Source: an uncultured Ideonella sp. (GTDB lineage: Bacteria > Pseudomonadota > Gammaproteobacteria > Burkholderiales > Burkholderiaceae). From it: a stretch of 36,657 bases of DNA. Under the pieces are notes generated by a model that searched no databases, was not told where the DNA came from, and was given only the letters and a program-made list of their open reading frames with translations. Positions 24,090 to 34,472 of this stretch are shown here, piece by piece (positions within the stretch are counted from its first letter, which is position 1; the number at the start of each line of letters is the position of its first letter). A program made the position numbers and the translations under genes. The stretch lies in assembly GCA_946479475.1 (NCBI GenBank), contig CAMLGG010000018.1, forward strand, positions 1 through 36,657. Reading direction: 5' to 3'.

Positions 24090-27000
24090 ATGCTCGACCG
24101 CCTCCTCACGCCGCTGCCCTCCGGCTCCCGCCTGCTGGCGGTGAACGCCGCGCTGGCGCTCGCCTACTACCTCACCGCGCGGCTCGGCATGTCGCTCGGC
24201 ATAGGGCCGCTGCACATCACGGCCATCTGGCCGCCTTCCGGCATCGCGCTCGCCGGCTTCATGCTGCTGGGCACGCGCGCGCTGCCCGGGCTGGCGTTCG
24301 GAGCGCTGGCCACGCACTATCTCGATTTCCTCGGCCCGCATCTGGGCTGGGGCCTGGCGGCCCTGCTGGGCTCGCTGGTGATCGCCAGCGGCTCGATCGT
24401 GCAGGCTGCGCTGGCCGCCCACCTGACCCGGAAGGTTCCGTCGCGGGTCGAAGCGGCACCCGTGCGGCAGACGCTCTACTTCGCCCTGGTGGCCTGCTGC
24501 AGCTGCGCGATCGCCGCCACGGTGGGACAGGCCACGCTTTATGCCTTCGGCGTGCTCGCCCTGCGCGAAACCTTCTTCGGCTGGATCGCCTGGTGGGTCG
24601 GCGACGCGACCGGCATGCTGGTCGTCGCGCCCGCGGCCCTGTTGCTGCTGCATCCTGCCTTCCGCGCCCAGCGGGTCATCGTGCAGGCCTTCCCCATCAT
24701 CTGCCTCGGCCTGGGCCTGACGCTGTTCTCGACCCTGTCGGTCGGCGTGATGGAGCGCGAAGCCCACACCGAGCGCTTTCGCGCCGAGGGCACGAGGCTG
24801 GCCATGGCGCTGCAGAACCACATCGACATGGCCGAGCGCGACCTGGAGATCCTGCAGCGCATGTTCTTCAAGGTCGAGCTGGCGCCGGCGGAGTTCCGGG
24901 CTGTCTCGAGCCCCATGTTGGAGCGCAGCCCCTGGCAGCAGGACTTCGCCTACCTGCCCCACGTGACCGACCAGCAGCGCCCGGCCTTCGAGCAGCGCAA
25001 CGGCGACCTCGCCCTGCGCGAGGTGACGCCACGCGACACCGTCGTTGCCGCCGGCCAGCGCGCGGACTACTTCCCCGTGCTCTGGACCGATCCCGAGGCA
25101 GGCCACGACGCCCTGGTCGGCATCGACCACCTGGCCGACCCGCAGCGCGGCCCGGCGATCGAGAAGGCCCGCGCCACCGGCCGCCTGGCGGCGTCGGTGC
25201 CGCTGTACTCGGTCGCCAAGTCGGCATCGTCCGAGCTGGTGGAGGTGCTCTATGCGCCGGTGTACGAACCGGCCGTCACGCGCCAGCCCGATCCGGCCCA
25301 GGTCCGCGGCATGGTGGCCGCGACGATGGACATCGGCCAGCTGCTGCGGGCCGCGGCGGCCCAGATGGACATCCGCGGCCACCACCTGCTGCTGTACGAC
25401 CCCGGCGCCCCGGCGGCCCATGCGCTGGAGTGGCCGGTGGAAGGCGAGCTCGTCGTGCTGGACCAGGCCGGGCGCGACCAGTTGCTGCCGCAGCTGAACG
25501 CCGGCGTCCACCACGAGGTGGCGCTGCGCATCGCGGATCGCCGCTGGGTGCTCCTGATGCAGCCGGCCTGGGCTCGGTTCACGCCGGCGCCCGGCTGGTC
25601 GCAGCTCGCCGTGCTGGCCGCCGGACTCGGCTTCACCGCCCTTCTCACGGCGTTCATGGGCGCCCGCCGCCGGCACGACCTGCTGGTGATGAACCAGCAG
25701 CTGGCCCTGGAGTCGCAGGTGGCCACCCGCACGGCGGAGCTTGCGCGCTCGAACCTGAGCCTGCGCGCGGAGGTGGCCGAGCGAGAGCGCGCCGAGGCCG
25801 AACTGCGCGAGGCGCGGCACCGGGCGGAGGAGGCCAACCGGGCGAAGTCGAGGTTCCTGGCCAACATGAACCACGAGATCCGCACGCCGCTGAACGCGGT
25901 CCTGGGCTTCACCCAGATTCTCCTGGGCGACCGATCCCTGCCGTCCGCCGCCCACGAGCGGCTGCAGGTCATCTTCTCGGCCGGCAACCGCCTGCTGAAC
26001 CTGATCAACGACGTGCTGGACCTGGCCAGGATCGAGTCCGGCAAGCTCAACCTCGTCGCCCAGACCTTCGACCTGCACCGCGAGCTGGTCGACATCGCCC
26101 ACCTGTTCGCGGCCCGCGTGAGTGCCAAGGGCCTGCAATGGCAGCTCGACCTGTCCGGCCTGCCGGACCCTTCGATGGTGCATGGCGATCGGACGAAGAT
26201 CGGCCAGGTCCCCATCAACCTGCTGGGCAACGCGCTGAAGTTCACCGAGGGCGGATCGATCCGCCTGCAGGCCTGGCGGGACGGGACGTCCGTCTGGATG
26301 GAGGTGCAGGACACCGGCCCCGGCATGGACAGCGCCGAGCTGGAGCGGCTGTTCGAGCCCTTCGGGCAGGGCGAGGCCGGGCGGCTCAAGGGCGGCACCG
26401 GCCTGGGCCTTTCGCTCTCGCGGGAGATCGCCCGCGCCATGGGCGGCGAGATCGTCCTCGCCAGTTCACCCGGCAGCGGCACCCGTGCCCGGGTGATGCT
26501 GCCGCTGCCCGCGGTGGAGGCCACCCCGGGCCTGCCTGCCGCGGCGGTCCCCGTCGCGCACCTGCTGCCGGGCACGCGCTGCCGGGTACTGGTGGTCGAG
26601 GACGACCCGGACAGCCGCGATCTTCTCGTCCGCCTGCTGGGCGACATCGGCTGCGAAGTGCGGCAGGCCGAGGACGGCCGAGCCGGGCTCGACGCCTGCC
26701 TCACCCAGGGCTTCGACATCGTCTTCAGCGACATCCGGATGCCGCGGCTTTCCGGCGTCGACATGGTGCGCGCCCTGCGCTCCTCGCCCCAGACGGCGCA
26801 CCTGCCGGTGATCGCCGTCACCGCCTCCAGCCTGGAGCACGAACGCCGCTTCTACATCGACGTCGGCTTCCAGGACTTCGTCGCCAAGCCCTACCCCTTC
26901 CGCGACATCCACCGGATGCTGGTCGAGCATGCCGGCGTGCGGTTCCGGGAAGACGCCGCGGCCGAGCCGGAGGCGGGCGCGGTCGAGGAGCCCGCCGCCG

Positions 27001-27221
27001 CGCTGCCGGCCGATGCGTGGCCGCACCTGAGAGCCCTGCAGGCCGCCGCCGCCGAGGGCGAGCCGGGGGGCGTCAAGCGCGCCCTGGCCGCCTTGACCGA
27101 GCAGGCCGTCGGCGTGGCCCGCCGGCGCGCGTGGGAGGAGGCTGCCCGCCGCTACGACTTCCAGGGCCTGGAGGAGGCGGTTCGCACGTTCATGGATCAG
27201 GCCCCGGGCGCGCCGGCGTGA
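24090..27221 (+). CDS. Hybrid sensor histidine kinase with MASE1, CHASE-like sensor and receiver domains
   Basis: This 1043-residue protein is anchored by an N-terminal MASE1-type multi-helix domain (about 15-210, with WPPSGIALAGFML). An extracytoplasmic CHASE-like region of roughly 225-505 follows, then a last membrane helix near 512-528 and a coiled coil. The kinase core has the H-box NMNHEIRTPLN with H595, an N-box NLLGNALKFTEGG, DTGPGM, FEPFGQG and GGTGLGLSLS. The receiver domain has phospho-acceptor D881 in FSDIRMP. The N-box start reads QVPINLL, with proline where valine or leucine is usual, a small oddity. No output domain follows, so the phosphate probably goes on to another protein; the REC-GGDEF-EAL protein next door is the obvious candidate. 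Confidence 0.93.
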   Translation: MLDRLLTPLPSGSRLLAVNAALALAYYLTARLGMSLGIGPLHITAIWPPSGIALAGFMLLGTRALPGLAFGALATHYLDFLGPHLGWGLAALLGSLVIASGSIVQAALAAHLTRKVPSRVEAAPVRQTLYFALVACCSCAIAATVGQATLYAFGVLALRETFFGWIAWWVGDATGMLVVAPAALLLLHPAFRAQRVIVQAFPIICLGLGLTLFSTLSVGVMEREAHTERFRAEGTRLAMALQNHIDMAERDLEILQRMFFKVELAPAEFRAVSSPMLERSPWQQDFAYLPHVTDQQRPAFEQRNGDLALREVTPRDTVVAAGQRADYFPVLWTDPEAGHDALVGIDHLADPQRGPAIEKARATGRLAASVPLYSVAKSASSELVEVLYAPVYEPAVTRQPDPAQVRGMVAATMDIGQLLRAAAAQMDIRGHHLLLYDPGAPAAHALEWPVEGELVVLDQAGRDQLLPQLNAGVHHEVALRIADRRWVLLMQPAWARFTPAPGWSQLAVLAAGLGFTALLTAFMGARRRHDLLVMNQQLALESQVATRTAELARSNLSLRAEVAERERAEAELREARHRAEEANRAKSRFLANMNHEIRTPLNAVLGFTQILLGDRSLPSAAHERLQVIFSAGNRLLNLINDVLDLARIESGKLNLVAQTFDLHRELVDIAHLFAARVSAKGLQWQLDLSGLPDPSMVHGDRTKIGQVPINLLGNALKFTEGGSIRLQAWRDGTSVWMEVQDTGPGMDSAELERLFEPFGQGEAGRLKGGTGLGLSLSREIARAMGGEIVLASSPGSGTRARVMLPLPAVEATPGLPAAAVPVAHLLPGTRCRVLVVEDDPDSRDLLVRLLGDIGCEVRQAEDGRAGLDACLTQGFDIVFSDIRMPRLSGVDMVRALRSSPQTAHLPVIAVTASSLEHERRFYIDVGFQDFVAKPYPFRDIHRMLVEHAGVRFREDAAAEPEAGAVEEPAAALPADAWPHLRALQAAAAEGEPGGVKRALAALTEQAVGVARRRAWEEAARRYDFQGLEEAVRTFMDQAPGAPA

Positions 27222-27321
27222 CATGTGGGCGCTGCAGCCGCCCTACCGGGTGCAAACGCCCTCTTTCGCGCACGAACGCTGTCATACACTGGTCCGTCCC
27301 CGGCATCGCCTACCGCCCCAA

Positions 27322-29169
27322 GTGACCGGAATCAAGCTGACCGTCCTGATCGTCGACGACACGCCGGAGAACATCGACGTGCTCAGCGCGGTCCTCGAGG
27401 GCCTGGGCTGCGAGCTGATGGTGGCCACGAGCGGGCCGCGCGCCCTGGAGCTCGCCGAGCGACGCAAGCCCGACCTCATCCTGCTCGACGTGATGATGCC
27501 CGGCATGGACGGCTTCGAGGTCTGCCGCCGGCTGAAGGCCGACATGGCGCTGGCGGAGGTGCCTGTCATCTTCGTCACCGCCCGCGCCGACGACATCTCC
27601 ACAGGCTTTGCCGTGGGCGGCGCCGACTACATCACCAAGCCGATCAACGCCGACGAGGTGCTCGCTCGCGTGCGGCACCAGATCGAGCGCCAGGTGCTCC
27701 TGGCCGACCTGCGCGAGCTCAACCGCAGCCTGGAAGAGCGGGTGCGCGAGCGCACCGCCGAGCTGACGCTGGCGAACCGCCAGCTGCGCATCGAGATCAA
27801 CGAGCGGCGCTACATGCAGGACCGCCTGAACTACCTGGCCACGCACGACTTCGTGACCCGGCAGCACAACCGCGGCGCGCTCGATGCCCACGTCAGCGAG
27901 CTCCTCGCCCGCATCCAGCGCCAGGGCGGCTCGGCCGTGTTCCTGCAGATCGACATCGACCAGTTCCGCCTGGTCAACGAGACCTGCGGCTGCGTGGCCG
28001 GCGACGAGCTGCTGCGGCAGTTCGCCGAGCTGGTGGCCGGCGCCCTTTCGCGCACCGACTTCTTCGCCCGCATCGGCGGCGACAAGTTTGCCGTCGTCAG
28101 CGAAGACCAGACCGAGGAAGGCGGGGTCGCGCTCGCACGGCAGATCCAGCAGCACATCGCCGCCTTCGATTTCCAGTGGGAGGAGCGCAGCTTCAGGCTG
28201 GCGGCCTCGATCGCGGTGGTCCGCATCCAGCGCGAGATCGTCGGCTTCGACCAGCTGATGCTGATGGCCGACGAAGCGGCCTACCAGGCCAAGCGCGAGG
28301 GTCATGGGGCGATCGCGGTCCACGACGCCAGGCGCAACGCAGCGGACCCGCACCGCGAGACGGTCAACTGGGCCCTGGTGCTGCTGGACGCGCTGAAGCA
28401 GGAGCAGATCCGCGTCTACGCGCAGCGGCTCGAGCCCCTGGCCGCCGCCAATCGGCCCAGCCCGCCGCTGCTGCATGTCGAGACCCTGGCCCGCCTGTGG
28501 GACCCGGTGCGCGACAAGCTTCTGATGCCGGCGCAGTTCATCGCCCCGGCGGAGCGCTTCCATCTGGTCACCGAGATCGACCGCTGGGTGATCGCCCGGG
28601 TGATCGCCCTGCTTGCCGAAGTGCCGGAGCTGCACGCCGGGATCGGGCAGATCGCCATCAACCTGTCCGCCATCTCGGTCCGGGACGGCAGCCTGCCCGC
28701 CCACGTGGCCGGCCTGCTGGCCCGGCACAGCGTCCCGGGGCGCCTGCTGTGCTTCGAGATCACCGAGACCGAGGCCATCACCAACCTGCAAAGCGCGAGC
28801 AGCTTCATGGAGCAGCTGCGCGACCTGGGCTGCCGCTTCTCGCTGGACGACTTCGGCAGCGGCTTCGCCTCGTTCTCCTACCTGCGCCGCCTGCCTTTCG
28901 ATTCGATCAAGATCGACGGCATGTTCGTGCGCGACATGGACGCCGATGACGTCCACAGCGGCATGGTGCGCTCCATGGCCGAGATGGGCCGGCTGCTCGG
29001 CAAGCCGGTCGTGGCCGAGTGCGTCGAGAACCACCGCGTCGCCGGCATGCTGCGCGAGCTCGGCATCGACTGGGCCCAGGGCTTCGCCTTCCACCAGCCC
29101 GAGGAGCTGACCGTGGAGCTGCTCCGCCAGTGGGTCGGGGTGGACGCCGGAGCCCGGCAGCCCGTCTGA
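27322..29169 (+). CDS. Response regulator with REC, degenerate GGDEF and EAL domains
   Basis: This protein of about 615 residues begins with a receiver domain (1-125; DD near 10-11, phospho-acceptor D56 in LLDVMMPGMDG, lysine in ITKPINADE). A coiled coil, a GGDEF domain (about 170-335) and an EAL domain (about 350-605) follow. The GGDEF motif reads GGDKF at 252-256 and no RxxD inhibitory site is seen, so cyclase activity is doubtful. EAL residues look intact: E387 in ETLARL, D509-D510 in DDFGSGF and ECVEN. It is therefore more likely a c-di-GMP phosphodiesterase. The GTG at 27322 is chosen because homology begins there; the ATG at 27223 adds an unlike, probably noncoding, stretch. The sensor kinase gene lies 100 bases upstream. 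Confidence 0.9.
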   Translation: MTGIKLTVLIVDDTPENIDVLSAVLEGLGCELMVATSGPRALELAERRKPDLILLDVMMPGMDGFEVCRRLKADMALAEVPVIFVTARADDISTGFAVGGADYITKPINADEVLARVRHQIERQVLLADLRELNRSLEERVRERTAELTLANRQLRIEINERRYMQDRLNYLATHDFVTRQHNRGALDAHVSELLARIQRQGGSAVFLQIDIDQFRLVNETCGCVAGDELLRQFAELVAGALSRTDFFARIGGDKFAVVSEDQTEEGGVALARQIQQHIAAFDFQWEERSFRLAASIAVVRIQREIVGFDQLMLMADEAAYQAKREGHGAIAVHDARRNAADPHRETVNWALVLLDALKQEQIRVYAQRLEPLAAANRPSPPLLHVETLARLWDPVRDKLLMPAQFIAPAERFHLVTEIDRWVIARVIALLAEVPELHAGIGQIAINLSAISVRDGSLPAHVAGLLARHSVPGRLLCFEITETEAITNLQSASSFMEQLRDLGCRFSLDDFGSGFASFSYLRRLPFDSIKIDGMFVRDMDADDVHSGMVRSMAEMGRLLGKPVVAECVENHRVAGMLRELGIDWAQGFAFHQPEELTVELLRQWVGVDAGARQPV

Positions 29170-30315
29170 TCAGGGGCCGGCCATCGAGCCGCGGATCACC
29201 TTGTCGAGCTCGGTCTTGAGCTTCCAGCCGTCGCCCGGGTTGTACCAGAGGCCGTGCTCGTTCGGGCCGGCGTGGTCCACGCGGTAGGTCCAGTAGGCGT
29301 AGTGCAGCCGGTTGGCCTTGAGCAGGTCCAGCACGTCCCGGGTGTAGTCCAGCACGCCGGGCACCGAGCCGAAGCAGCCGACCTGGTCGATGAAGACCGG
29401 CACCTTGTTGCGCTCGCGGAAGTCGATGGCCGGCTTCATCAGCTCGGCCAGCGCCTCCTTGTCGAGCTTGCGGGTCGCGCCCCGGCGGTCCACGTAACTG
29501 CCCGGGTAGCTGTTCGGCGGCGCCTTGGGATCCGCGCGACGCCAGGGCTTGCAGTACTCGGTGGGCAGGTAGAAGTTGGCGGCGTAGATGACCTTGTCGT
29601 CGACCTTGGTGTAGACGCCCTGGAGCTGGTTGATGTCGTAGTGGTCGTTGGCACCGATCACCACCGGCGTGCGGGTGTCGTAACGCCGCACGTTGGCGAT
29701 CAGCTCCTCGTAGAACGAGCGCAACCCGGCGTCGGTCACCGGCTTCTTGGGGTGCGGCTCGGAGAGCAGCTCATAGGCCGCGATGCGCGGCGTGTCCTTG
29801 TAGCGTTGCACGATGAAGGCCCAGGCCTCCATGAACTCGCGCTTGAGCGCCGGGTCGGTCCAGTAGTTGTTCTTCTTGTTGTCGCCGGCGCCCTGGTCCG
29901 AGCCGGCAAAGAGCACGACCCAAAGGCCGGCCTCGGTCGCCCAGCGGATCTGTTCGTCCAGGTGCTTCAGGCCGGCGGGGTTGATGTGGCCCGGCGCGGC
30001 GGTGTCGCGGATGTCGACCTTCTTGCCGGTGAAATTCCAGCGGAAGGGGATGCGAACCACGTTGGCGCCGCGCTCGGCGTTGCCCTTGCCGTCCTCCGGC
30101 AGGGCCGTGCCCCAGCGGCCCCAGTTGAAGCCGTGCAGCCAGATCGGCTTGCCGTCGGGCGCCAGCAACTGCGGCCCCGAGACCGTCAGCCGGGAGGCGG
30201 GCTCGGCGGCCGCCGCCAGCCCCGGCCCGCCCGCGCCGGACAAGACCGCCATCCAGGCAGCCAGGCCCAAGCCGGCCCGCCGCCACCACGTCTGCTGCTG
30301 CGTTCTGTGCCTCAT
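29170..30315 (-). CDS. Secreted GH5-family (cellulase-like) glycoside hydrolase with altered active site
   Basis: This 381-residue protein has a signal peptide (twin-arginine-like WWRRAGLGLAAWMAVL, cleaved near AAA-AEPA) and a GH5-type (beta/alpha)8 barrel. HGFNWGRWG is at 61-69, VVRIPFRW at 86-93 and YWTYR at 341-345. The acid/base region reads LLSEPHP with E186, but serine replaces the near-invariant asparagine before it. The nucleophile region reads PVFIDQVG, with glutamine (Q311) where the family has glutamate. If aligned correctly this would cripple retaining hydrolysis, leaving a carbohydrate-binding or non-canonical enzyme. AAGGAGA precedes the ATG at good spacing. It lies downstream of purL on the same strand, and its stop abuts the EAL gene stop (TGATCA). 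Confidence 0.85.
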   Translation of the reverse strand: MRHRTQQQTWWRRAGLGLAAWMAVLSGAGGPGLAAAAEPASRLTVSGPQLLAPDGKPIWLHGFNWGRWGTALPEDGKGNAERGANVVRIPFRWNFTGKKVDIRDTAAPGHINPAGLKHLDEQIRWATEAGLWVVLFAGSDQGAGDNKKNNYWTDPALKREFMEAWAFIVQRYKDTPRIAAYELLSEPHPKKPVTDAGLRSFYEELIANVRRYDTRTPVVIGANDHYDINQLQGVYTKVDDKVIYAANFYLPTEYCKPWRRADPKAPPNSYPGSYVDRRGATRKLDKEALAELMKPAIDFRERNKVPVFIDQVGCFGSVPGVLDYTRDVLDLLKANRLHYAYWTYRVDHAGPNEHGLWYNPGDGWKLKTELDKVIRGSMAGP

Positions 30316-30371
30316 CGCCTGCGTCTCCTTCTGCCGGAAGTGTCGATGCTCGCGATGGCGACGGGCAATCT

Positions 30372-33300
30372 TTACGCCAGCCAGCGCCTCGCGTTGCGGA
30401 ACATGCGCATCCAGGGGCTGTCGGCGGCGATGTCGCCGTTCGTCCAGCTCATCTGGGCGTTGCGATAGACCCGCTCGGGGTGCGGCATCAGTGCGGTGAA
30501 GCGGCCGTCCGCCGTCGTCACCGCCGTCAGGCCGCCGGGGCTGCCGTTGGGGTTGAACGGGTAGGTCTCGGTCGCCTGGCCGTGGCCATCGACGAAGCGC
30601 ATGGCTCGCCACACCGCGGCTGCATCGCCGCGTTGCGAGAAGTCGGCAAATCCTTCGCCATGCGCCACCGCGATCGGCATGCGGCTGCCGCCCATCCCGG
30701 TGAAGAAGATCGAGGGGCTCTCCAGCACCTCGACCATCGCCAGCCGGGCCTCGTACTGCTCGCTCTTGTTGCGGGTGAACTTGGGCCAGGCCTCCGCGCC
30801 CGGGATGATGGGCGCCAGCGCAGCCAGCATCTGGCAGCCGTTGCACACGCCGAGCGCGAAGCTGTCCTTGCGGGCGAAGAAGGCGGCGAACTGCTCGGTC
30901 AGGACCGGGTTGAACATCACCGAGCGAGCCCAGCCCTCGCCGGCGCCGAGCGTGTCGCCATACGAGAAGCCGCCGCAGGCGACGAAGCCCTGGAACTGCT
31001 CCAGCTTGGCGCGGCCGGCCTGCAGGTCGCTCATGTGCACGTCGAAGGTGTCGAAGCCCGCCTTGTGCATGACGTAGCTCATCTCGACGTGGCTGTTCAC
31101 GCCCTGCTCGCGCAGGATCGCCAGCTTGGGCCTCACGCCGGTGGCGATGTAAGGCGCCGCGATGTCCTCGGCCGGGTCGAAGCTCGGCTGCACGTGCAGG
31201 CCCGGATCGTCCCCTCCGGCCGCTTCATGCTCGCTGTCGGCACCGGCCGGGTTGTCACGCAGGCGGCTGATGCGCCAGCTCACCTCGTCCCAGGCTTGCT
31301 GCAGTTCGCGCAAAGACGCGCTGAACTGCGGCTTCGCATCGCGCCAGACCTCGACCACCTGCTTGTCGTTGGTCTTGCCGACCACATGGCTCGACGTCGA
31401 CAGGCCATGCGCGCGCAGCGTGGCGAGCACCGAGTCGCGCTCGCTTGTCTTCACCTGCAGCAGCACGCCGAGCTCTTCGTTGAACAGCGCCTTGAGCGTG
31501 AGCTCCTCACGCCGGCCGCTGACCTGGCTCGCCCAGTTCTTGGAGTCGCCCATCTCGGCGCGGCTGTCGCTGATGCCGTCGCCTTCGGTGACCAGCATGT
31601 CGACGTTCAGGCTGACGCCACGGCGGCCGGCGAAGGCCATCTCGCAGGCCGCTGCCCAGAGGCCGCCGTCGGAGCGGTCGTGATACGCCAGCAGCCTGCC
31701 CTGGCCGCGCAGCTCATTGACCGCCGCCACCAGGGCCTTCAGCTTCGCCGGATCGTCCAGATCGGGCACCCGGTCGCCGAACTGCTGCAGCGTCTGCGCC
31801 AGGATGGAGCCGCCCATGCGGGCCTGGCCGGCGCCGAGGTCGACCAGGATCAGCGTGGTGTCGCCCTCCTGCAGCTGCGGCGTGAGCGTGCCGCGCACGT
31901 CCTCCAGCGTGACGAAGGCCGAGACGATGAGCGAGACAGGCGCAACGACCTGCTTCTGCACGCCACCGTCCTGCCAACGCGTGCGCATCGACAACGAATC
32001 CTTGCCGACCGGCACGCCGATGCCCAATGCCGGGCACAGCTCCAGGCCCACGGCCTTGACCGTGTCGTACAGCGCCGCATCCTCGCCCGGCTCGCCGCAG
32101 GCCGCCATCCAGTTGCAGCTGAGCTTGACGTGCTCCAGCGTGATCGGCGCGGCCAGCAGGTTGGTGATGGCCTCGGCCACCGCCATGCGGCCCGAGGCCG
32201 GCGCGTCGAGCGCGGCCAGCGGCGAGCGCTCGCCCATGCTCATCGCCTCGCCGCGCAGGCCGCTGTAGTCGGCCAGCGTCACCGCGCAATCGGCCACCGG
32301 CACCTGCCAGGGGCCGACCATCTGGTCACGGTGGCTCAGGCCGCCCACGGTGCGGTCGCCGATGGTCACCAGGAAGCGCTTGCTGGCCACGGTGGGATGG
32401 CGCAGCACGTCGAAGGCGGCCTTCTTCAGCTCGACGCCGGTCAGGTCCAGCGGCGCCAGTTCGCGCGCGACGCGCTTCACGTCGCGCTGCATGCGCGGCG
32501 GCTTGCCGAGCAGCACCTCCATCGGCATGTCGATCACGCGCTCGCCGCCGGGGCCATCCTCCAGGATGAGCTCCTGGTCGTCGGTCGTCACGCCGACGAT
32601 CGCGAACGGGCAACGCTCACGCTCGCACATCTGCTCGAACAACGGCAGCAGGTCCGGGTTCACCGCCAGGACGTAGCGCTCCTGGCTCTCGTTGCACCAG
32701 ATCTCCTTCGGCGCCAGGCCGGACTCCTCCAGCGGCACCTTGCGCAGGTCGAATCGCGCGCCTTTGCCGGCGCCGTCCACGAGCTCGGGAAAGGCGTTGC
32801 TGATGCCGCCGGCGCCCACGTCGTGGATCGCCACGATCGGATTCGTGTCACCGAGCGCCCAGCAGTGGTTGATGACCTCCTGCGCCCGGCGCTGGATCTC
32901 GGGGTTGCCGCGCTGGACCGAATCGAAGTCTAGGGCCGCCGTGTTGGTGCCCGCCGCCATCGAGCTGGCCGCGCCGCCGCCCATGCCGATTCGCATGCCC
33001 GGGCCGCCCAGCTGGATCAGCAGGGTGCCGGCGCCGAAGGGCAGCTTGTGCGTCTGGCCGTCGCTGATCGTGCCCAGGCCGCCGGCGATCATGATGGGCT
33101 TGTGGTAGCCGCGCCGGACGTCGCCCACCGTCTGCTCGAAGACGCGGAAGTAGCCGCCCAGCGCGGGCCGGCCGAATTCGTTGTTGAAGGCGGCGCCGCC
33201 GATCGGCCCGTCGATCATGATCTGCAGCGGGCTGGCGATGTGCTCGGGCTTGCCGTAGGGGTTCGCTTCCCAGGGCTCGCTCGTGCCCGGCAGGTTGAGG

Positions 33301-34370
33301 TTGGACACCGAAAAGCCCGTGAGCCCCGCCTTGGGGCGGGCGCCGCGGCCGGTGGCGCCCTCGTCGCGGATCTCGCCGCCCGCGCCGGTGGAGGCCCCCG
33401 GGAAGGGCGAGATCGCCGTCGGATGGTTGTGCGTCTCGACCTTCATCAGCACGTGGGCGGTCTCGTGCCGCGGCCCGTATTTCGGGGCATTCGTGAAGCC
33501 CTCGGGCAGCCATCGCTCGACCGGCCCGCCCTGCATCACCGCCGCGTTGTCGCTGTAGGCGACGATGGACCGCTGGGGATTCGTCTTCTCGGTGTGCCGG
33601 ATCATCCCGAACATCGACAGCGGCTGCTTCTCGCCGTCGATGACGAAATCGGCATTGAAGATCTTGTGCCGGCAGTGCTCGCTGTTGGCCTGGGCGAACA
33701 TCATCAGCTCGACGTCGCTCGGGTTGCGCTTCAGGCCGGTGAAGGCCTCGACCAGGTAGTCGATCTCGTCGTCCGACAGGGCCAGGCCGAACTCGGTGTT
33801 CGCGGCGACCAGCGCCGCGCGTCCCTGGCCCAGCACGTCCACATGGGCCAGGGGCTGGCCGGGCTGCTCGTCGAACAGGTGCCGGGCCGCCTCGCGCTCG
33901 AAGGCGACGCTCTCGGTCATGCGGTCGTGCAGCACGGCGGCGCAGGCCGCGCGCTCCTCTCCGGTCAGCGGCTTGGCGCCGCCCAGCATGCCGGCGACCA
34001 GGCCCGTCTTCAGCGCCAGCCGGTACTCGGTGACCCGCTCGACGCGGTGGAGCCCCAAGCCGCAGTTGTGGGCGATGTCGGTCGCCTTGCTGGCCCAGGG
34101 CGAGACCGTGCCCAGGCGCGGCATCACGACCACCAGCTCGCCCTCGGCGCCGGCAGCGGCCGGATCGCCGTAGCGCAGCAGGGCGGCGAGCTTCTCGGTG
34201 ACCGTGGCATCCAGCGCCCCGTCGCTCCACACCCAATGCACGAAACGCGCGCTGACGGCGGTGACCCGCGGGCAGGCCGCCTGCAGCCGGGCCAGCAGGG
34301 CCTGGGCGCGGAAGGCGGACAGGGCGTTGCCGCCCTCGAAGTGCATCAGATGCTGGGGAGCTGAAGACAT
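30372..34370 (-). CDS. purL: Phosphoribosylformylglycinamidine synthase (FGAM synthetase)
   Basis: This 1332-residue protein is the large, single-chain PurL of proteobacteria. It makes FGAM from FGAR, ATP and glutamine in purine synthesis. The N-terminal PurS-like region is followed by two AIR-synthase-like halves (for example [18 protein letters not shown] and [17 protein letters not shown]). A C-terminal glutamine amidotransferase domain starts near [18 protein letters not shown]. Its nucleophile is C1176 in GVCNGCQM, with MPHPERV near the end. The ATG at 34370 has a C-rich leader without a clear ribosome binding site; an alternative ATG eight codons later has none either. It is divergent from map across about 100 bases. 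Confidence 0.97.
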   Translation of the reverse strand: MSSAPQHLMHFEGGNALSAFRAQALLARLQAACPRVTAVSARFVHWVWSDGALDATVTEKLAALLRYGDPAAAGAEGELVVVMPRLGTVSPWASKATDIAHNCGLGLHRVERVTEYRLALKTGLVAGMLGGAKPLTGEERAACAAVLHDRMTESVAFEREAARHLFDEQPGQPLAHVDVLGQGRAALVAANTEFGLALSDDEIDYLVEAFTGLKRNPSDVELMMFAQANSEHCRHKIFNADFVIDGEKQPLSMFGMIRHTEKTNPQRSIVAYSDNAAVMQGGPVERWLPEGFTNAPKYGPRHETAHVLMKVETHNHPTAISPFPGASTGAGGEIRDEGATGRGARPKAGLTGFSVSNLNLPGTSEPWEANPYGKPEHIASPLQIMIDGPIGGAAFNNEFGRPALGGYFRVFEQTVGDVRRGYHKPIMIAGGLGTISDGQTHKLPFGAGTLLIQLGGPGMRIGMGGGAASSMAAGTNTAALDFDSVQRGNPEIQRRAQEVINHCWALGDTNPIVAIHDVGAGGISNAFPELVDGAGKGARFDLRKVPLEESGLAPKEIWCNESQERYVLAVNPDLLPLFEQMCERERCPFAIVGVTTDDQELILEDGPGGERVIDMPMEVLLGKPPRMQRDVKRVARELAPLDLTGVELKKAAFDVLRHPTVASKRFLVTIGDRTVGGLSHRDQMVGPWQVPVADCAVTLADYSGLRGEAMSMGERSPLAALDAPASGRMAVAEAITNLLAAPITLEHVKLSCNWMAACGEPGEDAALYDTVKAVGLELCPALGIGVPVGKDSLSMRTRWQDGGVQKQVVAPVSLIVSAFVTLEDVRGTLTPQLQEGDTTLILVDLGAGQARMGGSILAQTLQQFGDRVPDLDDPAKLKALVAAVNELRGQGRLLAYHDRSDGGLWAAACEMAFAGRRGVSLNVDMLVTEGDGISDSRAEMGDSKNWASQVSGRREELTLKALFNEELGVLLQVKTSERDSVLATLRAHGLSTSSHVVGKTNDKQVVEVWRDAKPQFSASLRELQQAWDEVSWRISRLRDNPAGADSEHEAAGGDDPGLHVQPSFDPAEDIAAPYIATGVRPKLAILREQGVNSHVEMSYVMHKAGFDTFDVHMSDLQAGRAKLEQFQGFVACGGFSYGDTLGAGEGWARSVMFNPVLTEQFAAFFARKDSFALGVCNGCQMLAALAPIIPGAEAWPKFTRNKSEQYEARLAMVEVLESPSIFFTGMGGSRMPIAVAHGEGFADFSQRGDAAAVWRAMRFVDGHGQATETYPFNPNGSPGGLTAVTTADGRFTALMPHPERVYRNAQMSWTNGDIAADSPWMRMFRNARRWLA

Positions 34371-34472
34371 GGGATGTGGGGTGGGGGTGTGGCGGCGCCT
34401 GAACGACTGTCGCGTCAGGGGCTTGCCCGTGGAAACCCGCGATTTTAAGGGGGGATGAAATAATGTCGCCCC

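Noticed and set aside
27223..27321. N-terminal extension of the REC-GGDEF-EAL protein from an ATG at 27223
   Set aside because: The 33 extra residues do not resemble any receiver N-terminus and the stretch looks like an intergenic leader; homology begins right after the GTG at 27322.
30316..30371. Possible terminator between purL and the GH5-like gene
   Set aside because: No hairpin with a T-run is visible in the 56 bases, so read-through from purL cannot be excluded and no feature is claimed.
34371..34395. G-rich run on the plus strand upstream of purL as a G-quadruplex
   Set aside because: Only three runs of three or more G are present in suitable distance, so a standard four-run quadruplex is not supported.
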